Shown here piece after piece: positions 61,918-64,000 of a stretch of 64,000 nt of DNA. Below the pieces are notes generated by a model. The model saw only the letters and a program-made list of their open reading frames with translations. It searched no databases and was not told the DNA's origin. The DNA is from Ustulina deusta (Eukaryota; Ascomycota; Sordariomycetes; Xylariales; Xylariaceae), in assembly GCA_023159155.1 (NCBI GenBank), contig JAJNNX010000007.1:558001-622000 (forward strand), read 5' to 3'. Position 1 is the stretch's first letter. Each line of letters opens with the position of its first letter. A program made the translations under genes and the position numbers.

Positions 61918-62599
61918 GAAAAGGCGTGCCGAATTCCGAGACTCCATTTCAGCGATCCGCTGTTCTGCTGCAAGCAGAAAAGCGGGCGTGGCCTTTATGA
62001 GGTTTGCACCGTCTGACTGTTAACCTTGCGCACGTATTTCCTTCCCCATGCTGCAAGAGGATTATGTTTTACAGTGAAAGCCTCTATCGTACGGTGGAAC
62101 CAGCGCGTGAGTAGTTCAAGGGACGAACACCTCGGCTCCTACGTATTGCAGCCTAAGCTAATCGACATTTATGCGCACAGAGCGTTAGAAGAGTGGTTCT
62201 ACGGACGTACGGGGACCTACAGTACAAACCTCCCTTCCCTAATACGGGTAGATTTGTTAGATAGTATTGATTTTGCTGTTTTTGTTAATGGAGAACAATG
62301 ATTGTTTGTAGCCTGGGAGGCAGAACGGGCAAAAAAGCAAGCACTGTAAGATAAGTAGCACGCAAGCAGATTTGTAACCCGGCGAACCCATTGATAGAGA
62401 CAAGCCACATAGACTGCGACAGCTGATGGCTTAGCCTGTGGCTGTAAGGATGGTACGTACCTTCCCAAGCGTACAAGGGTTAGTTACACGCAGGGTCTAT
62501 AGCTTGCGGTGAAAGGTATACGGAATAGTTTCTCCTTGCTTCAATTTTTTTGAAGTAGATTATTTTCTTAAAATATAAGGTGTCGTTGGGCTTTAAACT
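61918..62599. other. Intergenic region
   Basis: No gene recognised. The right part may be decayed retrotransposon sequence leading into the integrase remnant, but I cannot read it. Confidence 0.45.
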
Positions 62600-63111
62600 A
62601 AGCTTCCCGTATTATGGGCCGACCGAACTTCGGTGCGCCACTTTGGCTGCAGCCCGTACGAGCTAGTCTATGGGAGGTGCGAATATTCCCTATTGAGAAC
62701 GTTATCCCGTCATGGAGAATCGTCAATTGGAACGATATTAGGACCACGAGGATCTGATAGTAGTCCGAGCTAGACAGCTAGAACGTCGCGATCAAGACGT
62801 CAAAGGATAAAAATAAGACTGCCGCTCCGGAGGGGAGCACTCGTACTATTGTACACCACTCAACTATCCGTGGACAAATCAAACAACAAAAAAATACTAT
62901 GTCAATGGACAGGCCCCTGCGGGATTGAGGACGTGATTGATCAAGGGAGGCATGAGCTAGCAGACTTGTCGGGGGTCCGCACACAGGGAACGTTTCCAAC
63001 AGAGCGAATCAGGGCATCCGTTGAGGATGAGAAAGGATACTGGGAACTCACTGATCCCGACATAGACGTCTGGACTACTGGATCGCCAGACAACGCACCG
63101 AATATGGACTA
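62600..63111 (+). mobile_element. Ty3/gypsy integrase C-terminal remnant
   Basis: Pieces of a gypsy pol C-terminus appear in order but in different frames. KLPVLWADRTSVRHFGCSPYELVYG comes first (as the end of the integrase core), then FPIENVIPSWRIVNWNDI and EDLIVVRARQLERRDQDV. LCQWTGPCGIEDV...YELADLSG-like sequence with FPTERIR (62892-63020) represents the GPY/F-type end. Frameshifts and stops between the pieces show it is dead. Upstream pol domains and LTRs are not visible in the window. Confidence 0.75.
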
Positions 63112-63515
63112 AGCACATGGGGGAGAGAATGATCGTGGATCAACAGCTGACTTGCCAGGGAAAGGCGGAAATGTGACTGATCATACGGCGATGGCTGAGT
63201 CACCGAACACACCGCTGAACCTAGGACGCCACTATAGAAAAGAGCGACGCGCCACTAAATCTGCGATACAAGAGGTAGAAGGCATGGTGACGTGTATAGG
63301 AGGCCTCCAGAAGACCTGGGTCTCGCCCCAGAAGAGACCTATCTATATGAACAATGGATTTTTGTCTACCACAAATAGCTCCTTTCAACTAAATTGTATC
63401 CTGTTTGTGAAGGACCACTCCCTTCTTCTTGTTTACTACCTTATCTGCACAATCCCCAAGCAAGATCGAGCGTCGTCAGAAATACTTGTACTAAACACAG
63501 ATTCATTGACCTCAA

Positions 63516-64000
63516 ATGTGCACCCTCCAGAGAACTCCCTGCTACTACCAGCAACACGTCAACGGGCCTCTATTCACCTCCCCAGGAGCTTACGACCAGG
63601 GACATCTATTGATCCCTCATTTGGACCACGAACTTATAAACCTACACCGCCAGAATCACCCAAGAGATTGCACCACGCTGGAGGTAGTCGGTTTCACCCT
63701 TGTTATCTTTCTAGTAATTATCCTCTTGAAATTCGGGTCATTCCGCTACGAAGGAGGAAGCGCAGAGGTAGCATTTGGGATCCCAATCACACAAATTAAA
63801 TTCGAATTCAGTCAGGCACCACCATCTACCCCTGATAGGTTAGCTCTTGGGAAAGCAGGACACGAGATATCGAGCCTGAGGAGACCGTCTGCCAGCGGCA
63901 CTCGCGATCCGAGACCCAATGTTAGAGTTCCGGTACAGACGCCAAGCGCTACGAAGGGCAATGGGGAAACGAAGCTCTACGAAGGGCGAAGGGAAAATGA
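63516..64000 (+). CDS. Open frame with one membrane segment, runs off window
   Basis: From ATG 63516 (a stop, TGA, lies just upstream) a frame stays open for 161 codons to the window end. It begins with a hydrophilic part (QHVNGPLFTSPGAYDQGH), then has a strong membrane helix (VVGFTLVIFLVIILL) followed by a basic, Pro/Ser-rich tail. The last 60 bases are an imperfect tandem repeat (ACGAAGGGCAATGGGGAAA-type). I do not recognise it. It may be a real gene, a third frame belonging to the adjacent gypsy relic, or chance. An overlapping frame at 63152-63799 is less convincing. Confidence 0.35.
   Translation, partial: MCTLQRTPCYYQQHVNGPLFTSPGAYDQGHLLIPHLDHELINLHRQNHPRDCTTLEVVGFTLVIFLVIILLKFGSFRYEGGSAEVAFGIPITQIKFEFSQAPPSTPDRLALGKAGHEISSLRRPSASGTRDPRPNVRVPVQTPSATKGNGETKLYEGRREN

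Overview
This window is nuclear DNA of a filamentous ascomycete (Pezizomycotina, most likely Sordariomycetes). Genes are split by short GT-AG introns of about 46-160 bases with CTAAC/CTGAC-type branch sites. The gene families are fungal: AbaA/TEC1 TEA-domain regulator, HET-domain proteins, UstYa-type oxidases, DUF6536 membrane protein and F-box/LRR-type proteins. A block of about 6.6 kb is almost stripped of G and C, as repeat-induced point mutation (RIP) leaves it. No species is named because nothing here is diagnostic.

Layout: 1-7.8 kb is gene-free, with many TAGG/CCTA short repeats. 7.8-10.7 kb holds the five-RRM ribosome-biogenesis gene MRD1. 11.6-14.9 kb holds an AbaA/TEC1-like developmental regulator. 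16.9-19.6 kb holds a DUF6536 membrane-protein gene with one in-frame stop. 20.7-22.9 kb holds a secreted ADGF/CECR1-type adenosine deaminase. 25.4-26.6 kb holds the C-terminal remains of a VCBS/FG-GAP-repeat protein, cut off where the AT-rich block (26.6-33.2 kb) begins. 35.8-37.1 kb holds a Gfo/Idh/MocA oxidoreductase, 37.9-38.7 kb a small Cys-containing protein, 41.9-43.1 kb a secreted protein with an N-terminal His after signal cleavage (DUF7492-like), and 44.2-44.5 kb a tiny single-pass membrane protein. 45.2-47.5 kb holds a HET-domain protein.

The most interesting locus is 48.8-53.2 kb, a compact candidate RiPP (dikaritin/ustiloxin-type) cluster. A 115-residue secreted precursor with three 20-residue repeats (FNYSNNIDNAVNAKD-type) is divergently transcribed from a canonical UstYa (DUF3328) gene across a 453-bp promoter that carries CGG/CCG palindromes. 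A second single-pass membrane protein with a pair of HxxHC motifs lies 1.6 kb further on. After splicing the precursor has no dibasic Kex2 site, unlike described dikaritin precursors, so processing may differ. The proposed flow is: secretion signal, cleavage into repeat units, and Tyr-centred oxidative cross-linking by the UstYa-type proteins at the secretory membrane.

The right end holds an F-box protein (54.7-56.6 kb), a HET N-terminal fragment without its HET domain (58.6-59.3 kb), a secreted type-B carboxylesterase (60.3-61.9 kb), a decayed Ty3/gypsy integrase tail (62.6-63.1 kb) and an open frame with a membrane segment that runs off the window.
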